From NCBI GenBank assembly GCA_034509425.1, contig JAVTVJ010000130.1:2597501-2661500 (forward strand): 64,000 nucleotides of DNA, given 5' to 3'. The notes beneath the pieces are model-generated. The model saw only the letters and a list, made by a program, of their open reading frames with translations, had not been told where the DNA came from and made no database searches. Source of the DNA: Eopsaltria australis (Eukaryota > Chordata > Aves > Passeriformes > Petroicidae). This document shows positions 35,501 to 50,500 of this stretch, piece by piece (the first letter of the stretch is position 1; each line of letters opens with the position of its first letter). The position numbers and the translations under genes are program-made.

Positions 35501-38500
35501 GTCACGTGTTAATGCAGAATTCACACCAGTCTAGTCAATTTAGAGAGGAATACTCACCAACCATTTCCTTCTCTGCACCACAGAGTGAAAGGAGAGTCTT
35601 GATGAGCCTCAAGTGTCCTGCTAACAGGATGTTATCAGCCTCACTTGTCTCGCACTCGGCCGTGCGGTTGGGCTCGAAATTGTCCAGCCAGGTGATCTCA
35701 TCTTCTAACATAGCAGCTGGGCTTATCTTCAGCTGCTCCATTTCTGATGCTGCAAGGGAGAAAAAAAAAGGAACACAGTAAAAATTAGCAGCTTTGGAAA
35801 CGCAGAATTTAAATACAAGGAATTTCAAACAGTTTGGTAATGGTTTTTGCCCACATGTGTACCAAGTAAATTCCTTCCACCAAGGAACTCAGTTCACTTT
35901 CCAGAAGGAATGAGCTGCCTTGCAGCTCCCCAGTGCCCAGAACAGACCATGCCAGGCACTAGCACAGGACAGTCAGCACACTGACAGGTCACTGAGTTCA
36001 AGGTGCAGCAATTCCTCTGTGAAGGCAATTCTACATCTTCTCTACAGAAGGAAGATGAGCTTGGAAGCTGCCAGCAGAATGACTCAATCAGGTGTCTGCA
36101 CATACTCACATGTCAGGTCATCCAGTAATTGACATCTCAGGTCAAAATATTCTGTGCACTGGGACAAAAGTCTGAAAGTGATATAAACAGAAGAAAGGTA
36201 TACTTAAAACCAGAAACTTTTCTCTAAGCAGCTGCCTTTAAAGTCTGTGTGCTCTGTCCCTCTAACCCAAAGCAGCATAACCATCTAGGGGTGCTTCTGC
36301 ATGCTGCTGCTTTAAAAAAGATTCCTTCCCAACAGCTACTTCTGTTAGGAATCATATTTAATCCTCATTTCTTCCCTTGCCTCATAACAATTCTAGTTAG
36401 TTATCAGTTGACAACATAACAAAAACATGCTTTAACTTCTCAGTTACTCCTCTAGAAACTGCAGAATGTCTACTCCCAACACCTGCCAAGTGCTAATCCC
36501 TTTTTTCCTCAGAGCTTCCACGGTGCTGCTCATTCCAAAATGCGTCAGATTTGCTTCCTCAATAAACACATGTGTGGCTTACCTCTGGTTGATTCCTCTC
36601 ATGATGCTGGTTGGTGACCAAAGAGGCAGCTGGGCCCCAAGAACAACGCTCAGGAGGAACTGGTTTGGCTTTTGTACATCTGGGTGAGCTGATGTGTCTG
36701 TCTGGCTCAGGGTGTACAGCTGGTCGCAGGCAACGCGACGAATCTGGAACAGTGTCGTTGTCAAAAAGAATGAAAAGATCCCCACACTTCTGCTATGTCA
36801 GAAAAATGGACATTGCAATGGTGCAAACCAGGCTCTGCCCCCACCAGACAGGGTTTCTAGAAATTTAACAAGCCCTGTTCATCCCTGAGTGAAAACCTCT
36901 GATGCTTTATCAAACACAAATTACAAATTCAGATAAAGGGGAAAGATGCAATGACTTCATGCAAAATAAATGACCCATGATGAAATGAAGTAAGCATAAA
37001 AAGCTCTAGATTTCAGAATATTCAGGATAATCTTAAATTAGAAAGAATGAATTTTAGAGGGGTTCCAACACTTGGAATAAATTTGCAAAAGTTCAGAAGA
37101 ATCCATTAAATTTCACTTAAATCAAAGTTACTTGAAAGTTTCCCTAAAGTACTTGTTTTACAGAATTTGTGTCACCAAAATGAGAATATTTTCTTTAGAC
37201 TAGTGACAGCACAGTCCTGTGCACCTCATGGATGAAACAAGCCTAGAAAATGTAATACCACAGCATTTTCCATCAACCCATCACCAGACAGTGGAATTAC
37301 CAACAACTATACAGAGGTTATTTATTCAAATATTAAACTGTGGGAATACTTGCAATAAACTATTTCATGTTCAGACTATATGAAATTATCAAAACATACA
37401 CATCTCAGAAGGGACATTTAGAAAGTTTTCAGAGGAAGATCCTCACCTCAGCACTTGGTGATCCAAGCAGAATATCAATGATGAAATCAGCAACACAAGG
37501 CAAATTATAAAAAGATCCTGGAACAGAAAAGTACCAGGCTATCTTATTAAAAATAGTATTTTAAAATAAGTCAGTTACAGTCTTGCATTAAAATACCAGA
37601 GGACCTAGAGGTAAATCAATCCAGAAACGCAGTAAAAGTTATTTCCTGATCTCCTTCCCTCACCAGAGGCTGCCACCACAATATAACAGCATTTTCCCTG
37701 CCTTCCTGCACCACCACTGTTTACATTTCCTGTACACAAAGACTCGAGTACTAAACAGGAGCTATGCAAACAGCAGCACTTATTGAATTACATACTTCAA
37801 AGGCAGTGCAAATATTTATATTCCTGGCAGTAAGTCAGCTTTCCCAAAACATTTCACTAAGGCACACCACTACATGCTTTATTTCAATCCTGGAAAAAAA
37901 AAATCCCTGTAATATTAAATGAAATTTTGTGTTTTTAGCTTGAGCTGTATCAGCTAACAAAGCTGCAAGTTTCTCCCTTTTTTTTTTTAATTGACTGTAT
38001 CCAAAAGCCTCCTCCCACCTGGCTTATACTCCAAATAGTGAATAATCCAATTTTTTCCCATACCTAGCTGCTGACTACGTAGCTGAAGGCAGGTTACTAA
38101 GAGAGACAAGGCTTCCCCAGCAATGAGAGCATCTTTGGTGGACACAGACTGCTGCCTCACACAGATCCCAGCGTGCAGCGCCGTGGGCTCCCCTTCGCTT
38201 CCTGAACTGCAGTTGCTTCCTGCATTAAAAAAAAAAGAGCAAGCGCTGTAATTCATTAAAATTTTTCAGATGTTTTTGGCTTTTGGTCAGTTTTCTGCAA
38301 TTTAAAAAGTTGCTCTGAATGTCTGATGAATGTACATAAATGTGCTCAGTTTTTAGGTAATTAATTGTATAATGTCCCAAGCTGGAAGAGACCCAAGAGG
38401 ATGAACATCCAATGAATTCAGCTTCAAGCTCCTAAAGCGTTCAATTAAGATTAAATCAAATGCTGTCAGATTGGTTTAGGGACACAGTTAACCCACCTGA

Positions 38501-41500
38501 GCTGCTAAGTCTGTTTCTAATCCCAGCAGGAAAGAGAGTGTTGCTCTCTTTGATGGGCTGACTGCTTCCCACGAGGTCCAGGCGTCCTGCAGCAGCAGCC
38601 CATGAGAGGCGCATGAAACAAGCCACAGTGGAGGTGAAATCGTTCACCTCCATGGTCTGGAGGAACAGGAAACAGCAGTTACCTCTGTGGTATTCAAGAA
38701 TCTTTGTTAATCACAGGCATAAGAGGATTGTATCTTCTGCATCGTGTCAAATTGATATTTACATTTGTTTTCCTCTTCTCTACACAGGTTCAAGATTCAA
38801 GAGTGTTTTTGTTCCCAATGAGAGATTAGTATTGCTACCTTAGGAGAAGTAACTAATTTTTAAATTCTCCACAAGGGTAGATACCCTTGTCACCTATCTG
38901 GAGGCAGGCATGCTGATTTCACCAGTTCAATCCATTTGGGAAGCACTGCCCAACAACCTAACACATCATACTGGTCACATTAACTATGAAGTTGCTTTCA
39001 ACTGGACTCAATGGGTTTTCAAACAACATTTTCTTATGGTACTGAAAATAAAAAAAACCCTTTTTCTCCACAGTACCATCAAGCAAATCTAATTTTTAAA
39101 TGAGCTATTTGAAAAAAAAAAAACTCATCCAATTCTTTCTAATTCAAAGTATCATGGATTATAAAGCCACAAGTTCAATTCTCCTTTCAATTCACAGAAA
39201 ATTAACAAGAAAAATTAAGGGTTAAGCGTGACTGAAGATAAATCTCAAGATTTCTGTGCCCATCTATTTCTTGTAAGCACTTTTGGGGTACTGCTTCCCT
39301 TTGTAGTGCCAGAATAATTTATGAGAATACAATTAAGTTCAGATCAAGACTGGAAAGGAGACTGAAGGTCAAGACTTTCAGAGGCTTTTAAATGAAGCCA
39401 GAGCAAAACCTGTATAAAAGACTGATTAAAAACCTCAGAGTTATACAGCTGTCATTGGAGATGACACTGCTACATCAAAACCATCAAACCCTTCCTCACT
39501 TGTATGGCAACTCTTGCAGCTGGGATGATTTCTTCTACCCTGATGGAGGATCTGTCAGACACGGAGAGCTGGCGGTAGGAGGACTTCTCAGGAGTTCCAC
39601 AGATGGACATCTGCCTGCTCGCCTGCCGGCTCACGTTGCGGAAGGGCCGTGAGGACAGAGCCTCCACCCCATCCTTAATGAAATCCTCATCCAGCAGCGT
39701 GGGCATTGTCTGCCCAACCAGCAAGAACCTGCATTGACAGGGCAAAAACATCAGGCTTGTATTTGAATGCTCACAGAGTGAATGAAACAGCACTCAAAGT
39801 ACCAATTAATCTTAAATAATCAAAAGCTGCATGCTAAAAGCCAAGAAGGCAGCACTTTCTCTAATGGGAAGCAATTACATACCTTGCAAGCTGCAGGCAG
39901 ATGGAATAGACTCCTTGTCTTGTTTCATAGTCCACCTCTGATGGGATGGAATCTCTCTGCATCACATTCACCACCAAACTTAAAAACAAATCAATAAGAC
40001 AGAGTCCATTTGGAAATGTTTCACATTAGGAGAGTTGCAATTATTTTGTCTCTATCCTTCCTTCCTCCTGTTCACTCAGCTGAGTCCCAGTTCACACTGA
40101 TTCTTTGGAGGCCAACATCCTAATTTTCCCCTTTATATCTACAGATGGAAGCTTTCTGCTCCTGCTGGAAAATGCTTCAGGATCTCTTGGGCACAGGAGT
40201 GTCATGGATAGAATTACTTAGAGCAAAGTATACTTGATAAATCTCACACAATCAGTATTGTCAGGTCTTCCAAACTATTCACACTGTGCCTCAACTCTTA
40301 TCTGAAAGACCTGAATTTTCAAGGCTGTAATTACAAATTTAATTTGGTTCCCACTGCATGATCTATACTTTGATTGCTTAAAATGTCCATGGGTGTCTAC
40401 ACAGAAGAGTGCAATGAACGCAGCAGCAAATTTGGATTGAAACACTTAAATGTCACTAAACTATCCAAATATCAACTGCTTTAGTACAAGCTGCATTTCA
40501 CAAGCTTATTTGTGCCTAACTTGATCTTGAGTTTTAACAACATGTACTCTGATACATATGACAGCTACTGGACAGTGGTAAAATAGCCCTGGGTGGATGT
40601 TTTTCTCTGAAAAAGAAGCAGACAGGTGTATTATTGTGCTACAGTGTGGAAATAGGAAACCACACACAACTGCTAACTAAATGAAGTGCTACAAATTGAG
40701 TCAAGGTTTTGAAATCTAACCTCAAACCTCCTGCTCTGAGGAAGTTTTCACAGAAAGACTTGGCACAGTTTCTTGCCATTTCATCATCTGCAGTTGGCAT
40801 CAGCTTGGAGCTCAGCACCTACAATAAATGAACAAATAAGCAGATGTAAGCCACCAGCTCTCTTAGTGCTCTTTACGTGTTGAAGTTTGAAAGTGTAACA
40901 GAAAAAAAAAAACACTACAAATGAAGCAATTAATAATACATTTACACAAAACTGTAGTCAGCAAAGAAAAATCTCATATATTCAATAAATCTCAAATATT
41001 CATGACAACTATGGCAATTACAATATTTATCCTGAACCAAAGGGTATTTTGTTCTCACTGCGTTTTACATGTTAAGGGAATGGATGAAGTACATGGAATG
41101 CCATTTCCTGCTTCACTTGGTGCTTCTTAGGAGCCCAAGTTCTTCTTGGTTCTGGATTTTCAATTGAAACTATCCCATAGAACACCCTACAGATGCCTTA
41201 CTTATTGATTCACACCTGAAATAGAATTGGATTGCTATTATTCTGGTGTTTCTTTGTACAAGATGGCTCAAGGTAACTTGAGAGGCCTTATGAACATCAG
41301 CACTCTATCATCCCTCCTGTTTTAAATCAGCACTAAACTTCAGAGTGCAAATACACTCAGAAACATGTCCAGAAGGAAGTCTGTGGTCTCTGTGGATCAG
41401 TTCTCATTTATGTTTATCATCTGTTTCACTTCACATAAAAAACCCCCAACACCCAAACAAACCAACCAACCAATCAACAAAAACCCCAAAACCATCAACC

Positions 41501-44500
41501 AAACAAACCCCAGCCCCTCCCAAAACCCCACAGATATTATTTCTTGAAAAGTCTCTTTGGCATGTACAGCTGTAAACAAAATACGTCTCTTCCAGGTTCA
41601 CGGGTCAGAAGAATGTTTTACAGAGTTCCAGGCATGAAATATTATCACCCTCTGGACATCTGCAACATTCAGTTTTCATCTCTTTCATATGTTCTGCAAA
41701 TTTCCTGTGCACATTTTTTTCAGAAAGCAGTTCAGGCTGCTTCCCGTATTTTGAACGGATCCCATATTTTGAACAGATCCCCCACCAGCTGAGGGGATAA
41801 AAAAGCACACAGTCCTTCTCCTGAGAGAAACCATCTTCCAATTGGCTTGACTGGAGTTGAGGAACAAGTCCACTCGTATAATCTATGCATCTAATCCGAT
41901 TTATTGCTCTTCTAATCCCTTGCCAGAAAAGCAAGCAATTCATTACTTGCTTTTGGTATTTTCTCTGCAGATAACTGTCCCATCCTACTGCAATATAACC
42001 TGTCAGTTCAGCAAGACACCCTAAACCATTTGCTTCGAGTTGTACAACTTGTCAACATATTCCAAAGACATAATCAAGTATCTTTCACTCCAGCTGTACA
42101 GAAGAAGGGGAATCCTAAGGCAGGAGTGTGATGACAGTGTAGGAAGATGAAGAGCTAACATTAGATTGTGGAAACCTAAAGGGAAGCAATTACAAGGAAA
42201 TTCCTATGGTAATCTTGGCACACAACATGAAGGAAAGAGACTGATTTTTTTTTTTTTGTTGTGCTCCTCTCCACTTATTTCAGAACACTCTTTCCACCTT
42301 GCAAATCACACAAAGAAGGGCCTGGTTTCTCAGTAAAGTCTCTGAAGGGAAATTTTCTGTCCCTTTCATTCTGTGTAAAATTTGCCACATGCATAAAAGC
42401 AGACAGTGTCACGATATTTGCATTATGAACCCATCACAGTGAATTCCTGCCCAAAAATTTAGAAATATCTATCTCTTAGTGCTAAGAAACACAGAAAGAA
42501 GCAAATTTGTTTTCTTACCTCTAAATTGTAGAGCACTCTGAAGGTGGACATGCCTGGAGCAAAAGATCTGAAAAGACTTTCTAGTATTGAACTGGCACTG
42601 GGCTGATGTTGGTGTTTTGAAGACAAGGATGGGGATTTTGAGGACTGAGAACTGGATTCTGAAAGCAGTGTTTTCTAGGAGGAAAGAGCCACAGAAGAAA
42701 TATTTTGGGACTCCTGTGTTTTGCTGTAATTGGGAACACATTTCCTGTAACCCCTGTAATAACCCTCTCACCTCTGGCTGCTTGGAAATAAGTCAATAAT
42801 GAACATTGACTTCACATGAACATTACTTTGCAGTAATTTCAAACCCTCGGTGTATTATAATCTGAGAGAGAATTTAAGAAACCTGGTAGTAAATCCTCTT
42901 TGTTAAAGTCACAAAGTTAATATTTAATCCATACCTTCCTTCCCAGGGAATCAAGCTGATCAAGAGCCTCCTGAATAGCTGGGTCAGTGGGAATCAGGAG
43001 CAGAAGTTTCCTCACTCGCAGTGTTATCCTGAGAAGAAATCAAAAGTTACACACACAAAACAGGCTCAGCCACATTGGCCTGGTGGATGCCTGCATGAAG
43101 TGGAGTGAGTATTCAAACTGGGCACTGGGAGCAATTCTTTAATATTTAGTAACCATTTAATTTGCTTACCTTGGCTCCTCCAGGTTGGCAAGCTGGTAAA
43201 GCATATCAAACACATTACACACGAGAGCCATGACCACTCCAGGGAGGGATTTCTCCTGAGAATTAAGCAGAAATACAAAGGTCTTATTCTCCCTTGTCTA
43301 TTATATGTAAATTTAACAGAATTCTTCACTGAGGCAAACAGTCCAGATGCCAACCTGGCCCACAGAAATCCCAGCTACTTTCTACGCTGAGACAACATTT
43401 AAAATTTTACATCACTCCATTTCCCTTTTAACAGTCAATTTTTGAAGTCAGCTATTATGACAAGAAAATACAAAGCAGACCAGGAGTGATCTGAACATGC
43501 CAATTGATACTTCTTAGTCTATTTTCATACTGCAGCTTTATTAGTAGTGAAAATACGGAAATCTCTACGCTCAACAAATACACAGTCTCAAAATTAAACC
43601 AGATGGGTCCTGTTTGTTTAAAAGACCCTGCAGAGATGAATAAACACCAAGCAGGCTACCACAGGTGACTGAGTACAGATTATAAAGTCCAGCCTGCATG
43701 CACAAGGCAGTTGAGTCTTTAGATGATTTGTTTCCATTGCAGTTTGAAAGCAAAACCAGATTACTAAAGACTGGATGATCTAACTTGAGCTCCTACTCTC
43801 TCCCCCAGCTATCCCTGCTTCAAGACAAATCTGAAGGAAGGCTTCAGGTCATATTATGCTGTACCTGTTCCATTGCATAGGATGAACTAAATACACTGCT
43901 GCTGTTGCTGGAACTGGTTGAGGAATCTGCAGAACTCCCTGATGGAGTCCCACTTCCTGATGTTTTTACTGTAAGGATTTGCTCATCAGAGAAGCCCAGC
44001 TGGTGGAGTAGTTTCTGATCTTTGTTTACTGTTAGCTGCAAGAAAATATTTATTGTTTAGTTCTGGAAAAGACTCAATTTCAGAAAGAATGGGGATTTTT
44101 GTAGTTAACATACCAGGCTGTCATTGGCAAATATCTGTATATTTTCCACAGGTGAATTCAACATCTTTGCTATCTTCCACCTGACACTTCCTACAGTCTC
44201 ATTGCTATGAGCCTGTGAAATTAAACAACACTGGTTCAGTAAGTCTGCTTGAGCAGTAAATGCCAAGAAAAATTAAAATCTTCCAAAAAGAGTCTTCTTG
44301 CATAGGGTGGTAAAAGTATTGCCCATAAGAGTGCCAGGGTAGGACAGCAGAGAAATGCTCCAACACTCACAGTAGGCAAAAAACTTATTTTACCCATCCT
44401 GGACTGATGATCAAAATGCACTTGGCCCACAGACACTTCTATATACATATTTTTAACATTTTTAAGAAGAGTTTTCAAGTTGACTGGAGCCTTTATAACC

Positions 44501-47500
44501 ATCTTACTCTATTAAGTCCAGGCATAAAAACCCACCAAGAGTGGCTACATAACCAACAGCCCATGGCACACACAGGTTGTGCACACCTACCTCTATGGTG
44601 AAGGTATCTTTGGTAGACTCATATGTAACATTAAGGGTTAAAAGATGTCCATGGAAAGAGGCACCATGAGGTAGAATAGTTCGGGGAACAGAGTAAAGGT
44701 CCTACAGGAAGAGAAGGATGACAGTAAATACCACCCTTGAAAACGAAGACATTTCTGTGATGGTTGTTTAAATAACTTTAACTGTTTTTAATAAAATTGG
44801 AAGTTGTGTTCTTAAGCCTTGCCTAGTAGGAAATGACACATCTTACCTCTATTGTTATCACGTAACGCTCTGCCAACAGCAGCAGTCTCTCAATTATTAC
44901 AAGTTTAGTTGACCTAAAGATAAACATTGAAAACAAGAGTAACTTGTCTCGCAGATTAATTTCCAACGCCCACGGGTAACTACCATGAATTGTCTGGTTT
45001 TGAAGGCACCTCCTCAAACTTGGAGTTAATTCAGCAGAAATGAACTAGGAAAACAGGCCAAGAGGCTTGTGTTGTACTGCTTGAGATGTTGGCAGCTTCA
45101 GAGCAAGATTCATGTTTCTAAAGGTCCCACCCTATTCTCCTATATTTAAGTTACACATATTCAGGTACAATTAGTTAAGCTTGAGGTTGAAAAAACAACC
45201 TTTTCTCTCCTAATTTAAAAAGTACCACACCTATACCCCACTGCCTCAGAAATATTACATGATTAACAGGCTGGTAATAACCTCTGGGTTTTTTTGTTTT
45301 GGTTTAGCTGGTTGGTTTTGGCTTTTAGGGGGCTGGAGGCAGGGTGGTTTTTTTGGTTTGGATTCGTTGTTTTAGGGGTTTTTTTAATGTTTATTTGGCT
45401 TTGGTTTATGTTTTTTAAATACAGGTTTCTCAAAATCTCTGGAACTGCTATTGCATAGCAATTGGAATATCCAATTGAGGAACCACCAGAAAACACAACA
45501 ACCAATTACCAAGAATTTTATTTAGCCCTTGAAATCCTGTGGGAAGCAGCTGGGAGCAAATGTCTACTGTCATATCTATTCCTTGAGAGGCTGGCCTACC
45601 TGTAAGGAGACTGAACTGATGTTGCCACTGTGGGCATAGCAGTTGCTGTGAGCATTTTTGTAGCTCTTGTGACGGCGTGTGTTAATGTTGGACCGCCGAG
45701 TGCAGAGCTGGCTGCCTGCAACACAGAGCAGAGCAAGGGACAATCAGGATTTCCTGGAAAGCTCAGAGGACAAAAAATATTTGGGGAAAGAATTTTTTTC
45801 TTTAGATGGAATTATCATAGACAATTATTCTTATTCTAAGATACAGAACCAAAAGGATGTAGGCACGAGCACAATTAAAATTTGTCCTTTACCTCTAATC
45901 GTGTGTAGCAATCAGCAATGAATTTCTTGTGCAGTGACACTGAATCCTAAAGATAAAATGCAGAAATTAATCAGAACTTAAGCCAAAATCATGGCTCATA
46001 AACTACACAGAACCCAACAAGTCACACAGCTGAACATGCAGAGTACCAAGACTTTATGAATGTCAAAGCACATTTATGTACAAATCTACGCCTACCTTTT
46101 TCAATCTAGGGGTTAGATTAATATAGCTGTAATTTATTATCAGTTGAATAGCTTCATTGGCAATTTCTTCATCTGGTGACTCCATTGCAATCTTCCAAAT
46201 GAAATCCATTCCTATTAATTCCAGTTTTTCCACGCTCTACACAAGAAAGAACAACAGTAAAACATGACTGGATTTCTTACACAATAGTGAGTTGAACCAC
46301 AGGAACAAAACTGTCTTCCATCTGCTGGAAAAGCACCTTTTGATTAAAACTTAAACATTTTCTTTTCCTACATGCTGTCAAACTTTGGCACAGTGCAAAG
46401 TTAAACCAATTGCTGCACATTTGTGTATTTATATAAGAAAAAAAATTGTTTACTGGTGAAACGAGTTCCAAAGAACAATCTCAGTCAAGCCAACTGAAAA
46501 ATTAAAAAACTTAAAAGCATGGAGAAATTTAATCTAGAATGGAATTTGTTTAAAAAAAGTCAACATGGTAACTAACCACACAATAAACCATCACAAAACC
46601 TGCTATGATACTTGGCAAAAAATTCTGCATTTGAAATAAGTTCTCCGTGATAAAGATCTAAAATGCCTATGGAAAACTGCTTAACATATAACCTTTAATT
46701 TAACAAAACCACTGAAGGATCAGAGTTAAAAATTATAGTAGGTCAGAATTTAAATATGATAAGCCTAACTCTCATGCAATGAAGAAACAGAAAAAATAAT
46801 TTAAAAAGACTTTCCCTGCTATGGAGAAGGAAAAATTGCACACTATAGTTTATGATTATTTTTAAAAAAATAGTTCAGTCATTCCTCCTGCGAAGTTTTA
46901 CAAGCTACAAGCTTCCAGCTACCAACTGCTGAATTTTAACTGTTGAAATTAACTGTCAAAGTTTTAGCTTCAGAATTTACCAATGCTAATGCTACAAGGA
47001 CAATCTGCACATTAATACAAACACAACCATGTCAAACAGCTGCTACACAATCCTTGTCTCACCTCCTCCTGTCCCTAAGAGGAGACAGACAGGACACAGG
47101 AAGAATTTGCCAGAACACACTCACCAGTTGAGTTCCTTGCCTCTTCAGTCGATGGTCACACAGGTTCACATTTTCAAAGAAAGTCTTAAATAAACTAAAA
47201 CCTGAAAGTGAAAAAAGGTGCAGGTTTTTTTTTATGCAGGTCAGGCTTAATTTCTATGCCTTTAAAAAAAAAAAAAAAAGTTATCAAATACAGGAGAAGA
47301 ATTTTTTCCTCTACAACTAATAAAACTCAAAATGATAGAAAAAGACCCCTTTATTATATTGATTTATAGATCTTTAATTTGAAGGCTTAGGAAGCAAATT
47401 TCTGGTATATATTTCAACCCCAAATCTGTTCACCAAAGCCATTTTCTTACCATTCATAGTAATTTCATATGATTCCAGTTTAAGGATTTTCTCTTTGAAG

Positions 47501-50500
47501 AGCTGTTGCTGTACATCACTCTCCAGATCATGCTGCCCTTTTGTAAACCACTCAAAGCACATCTGTGAATGAAAGGCAGATGTATTTTTACCCCATTGTC
47601 ATGTCAAATATTTTAGTTTTATACAGCTAACAGATACCACAGTAACTCATCTTGCAGAAGTTTTATCTACAACAAGAGGTTCAAAATCTCATTTCCTGGT
47701 AACCTCACGTGTTACAGAGGCTGCATTGCAGCTTTAGTACTTCATAGTCATCTTTCACCCACATAAGGTTGAATGTATCTTGTGACTGCACCAACCTCCA
47801 TGCATCCCTTTTCAACCCAGCATCTCCAACTGATCTCCCAGCCAATGTCCCTCTACCAGTCAAATTTAATGTTAAAAGAGCATTGTGGCCATAACTGAAC
47901 CCCTAACAGCAGCTGCTGTGGCCTACACAGAGCATAAAACGCATGACTAGCTTGTGTTTGCTACTCACACTCCACATGTCTCAACAAACACACATGCTGC
48001 TCATCATCCATTAAAATTCCTTCTCCAACCACAGAAACCAACTTTTCAAGTTTTTCTTACCTCTCGATCCAACTCACAAACATCCTGGCCAGTTACAAGG
48101 CATTCCCAGATCTCCCTGGCACGATTCCAGCCCAAATAAAGGGTGGCTTCTTGCAGAAAAAATGCCAAAAATTTTAGATGTGCCTCCAAATACTGAGAAA
48201 GAAGAAACAAAAACTCAAGTTCAAGACTTTTCTTTCTGAAACAAGAACTCTGAGCATTCTATATCTTTCTTTCTTTTTTTACAAATTTAGTTGTTGAACA
48301 ACAGTACACTTCCAAAAGCCTGGAAACAGAAACTGTTTGTGAGATTTATTTCTATTTTAAACATACTTTGTGGCTACATTTCTAAAAACAAACACTGAAG
48401 TCCCCTTGGATTTGCTCTTACTTTGCTGGTGGTGATATTATTTGACACTAAGTCAAAATTAGCATGGAAAAAATAGTTATCAAAGCATTAGCAACAAACT
48501 GCTATTTGTGTGTGTGGCTTCCATGTGCTAATTAACAAATCTCTTTCAGGTATTAAGAGCTTCACAACACATTCAAGGATATCACATCTACCACGAACTG
48601 AAGCTGGTGAAGAAGCTGGAAGCTGCACAGGCTTGGCAAGAACTGATCTGAGGATGGGGAGATCTACTCTCCACCAGGTAAAGATTTTGCTAAGGAACTT
48701 GCATAATTTTGTGTAATGCTTACACAGCTTTACTCTACATAATAACAAGGGTACAACAAACTTTCACAGATAAATATTAGAGCTGTTTATGAATAAAAAA
48801 CTAGAGTAATTATTCACCAGGGAATTCCAAAAATCAAACAAGAAGGCAAAGAAATTCAGGGTTCAGTACCTCCCGGTAAGTGTATCTGCCATCCACCAGC
48901 GTTGCTCCCACCAGCCCTCCTGGGCCTGCCACAGATGCAGCCAAACGGTGACAGGATATCAAGCTTCCTGTCACCAACTTCACTATTTCAAAGTTTTTCT
49001 TTAAATCTTGAATAATGCTCTTGGCAATAAAATAAAAATGGGAAAAGATGTTTTTAGAACAATTGATAAACAGGGATGTGAACACTGCAATTTGCTCTTC
49101 TACAGACACGCATCTCTTATCAGGAGTCATGTTCCCCCCTCAGAGTCAGCTGCTCCCCTTCCAAGCACCCAATCTCCCTGATGTTGGTGTTTTCAGCATG
49201 TGCTGAAACACAAGTGCTGCAGATTGCAAAGTCCCACACCTCCACGTAGCCACTCTACAGCACTCTACAGTGTACGTGACTGCTGGGACTTTAGTCTGTT
49301 TTCCAAGAGTCAATGTCAATTCAATTACAAAGCAGTTGGTCTAAACACTAGCCATTGTTCATTTCTTAACACAAACATGCCTGTTAATTATTCTACAAAA
49401 AAGCTGAGAATAAAATAAATTAGTCCTGACACAGCAAACAGATTTATACACACACACACACACACTCACAAAGGGACAGCACAGCACCTCTACTCCAATG
49501 GTTAATACTAAATCACTAAACTACTTTTAAAATTGTTTATTAGCTTTTTTTATTTAAATTCAAACTTCCATGTTTGGCAGAGCTAAACAGACACAGCAGA
49601 GGCTTCAAAAATCATCTCAGCATATAGCCTTACCTTGTCTTGCTTTTGGTAAGTTTGCTTAATAAATGACCGCGTGATTTCATGGAGCTGACGCAAGGCT
49701 GGCACCACCCACACAAACTGAGGATTGTTGTGCTGGGACGACTGGTAGCAGGAAAGGTAAAAACAATTACACATGTGGTACATGCTCAACAACACATTAA
49801 CTTTCCTCTCAGACTCCTGGAAGCCTAATGATACCTGTTAACGCTGCTGTTTCAAAACAACAGCTACCACCTCTGCTGGCTTCAGTTGTTCCTGCTCCCT
49901 TTTCAAACACACTCAAAGTGCCCTTCTTCACTTTCTACAAGAAGTCCCTTGATACACACAAATGCCATTTTGCTATCCCTATTATTAAGCCCAAAGTACC
50001 AGCTCCTTGCTAGAGAACATGCAAATTAAGTAGCCAAAAAGAACTCAGTTGCACCAGGGAGAGATGATCACCACCACCTTCCTCAATTACAGGAGATGAA
50101 GCAGGTCTGAAAGGGCATAAAAGGGCAAATCCAGTCAAATGTGTTACTTACTGCTAAAGCAAGAGCAACACAAGAAAGAATCTCAAATATTACAGAGGCT
50201 TAAGAAACAAGATATTTCTGATTGGTGCTGCAAGCAGCCCCCTGATAGGAAGCAAAGGATATGTAAGCTGCATTTTGAAATAGATCCTACAAAGAACAAC
50301 CCTCCTACCTCATTTTTAGAACTGCTCATCACTTTTCTGGGAGGCTTCATTTTCTGTAAAGTTTGACCACACAGACCAGTACTGAGGTTGCTTGTTCAGA
50401 GAAGTGATGTCTGGTTTAAATACTGATAACACCCAAATACCACCTACACACTCAGAGAGGCTGAAGGAACCTGCCCATAATAGAGCTCTCCACTGAAAGC

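Larger units (their letters stand above)
40819..42518. other. USP24: Large USP24 introns: contents
   Basis: This 1.7 kb intron and the other long ones (20484-22383, 33913-35190, 49742-51593, 57289-58793, 61128-62579) were read for embedded genes. Apart from the low-complexity tracts listed separately, they contain AT-rich unique-looking sequence. No snoRNA, microRNA hairpin or second gene could be supported by eye. Confidence 0.4.

Noticed and set aside
49020..49130. Extension of USP24 exon 48870-49019 upstream in the same open frame ([17 protein letters not shown] and onward)
   Set aside because: The true acceptor is TTTTATTGCCAAG|AGC at 49020-49021, preceded by a clear pyrimidine tract. 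It continues QKQDK from the previous exon with [10 protein letters not shown] in phase.
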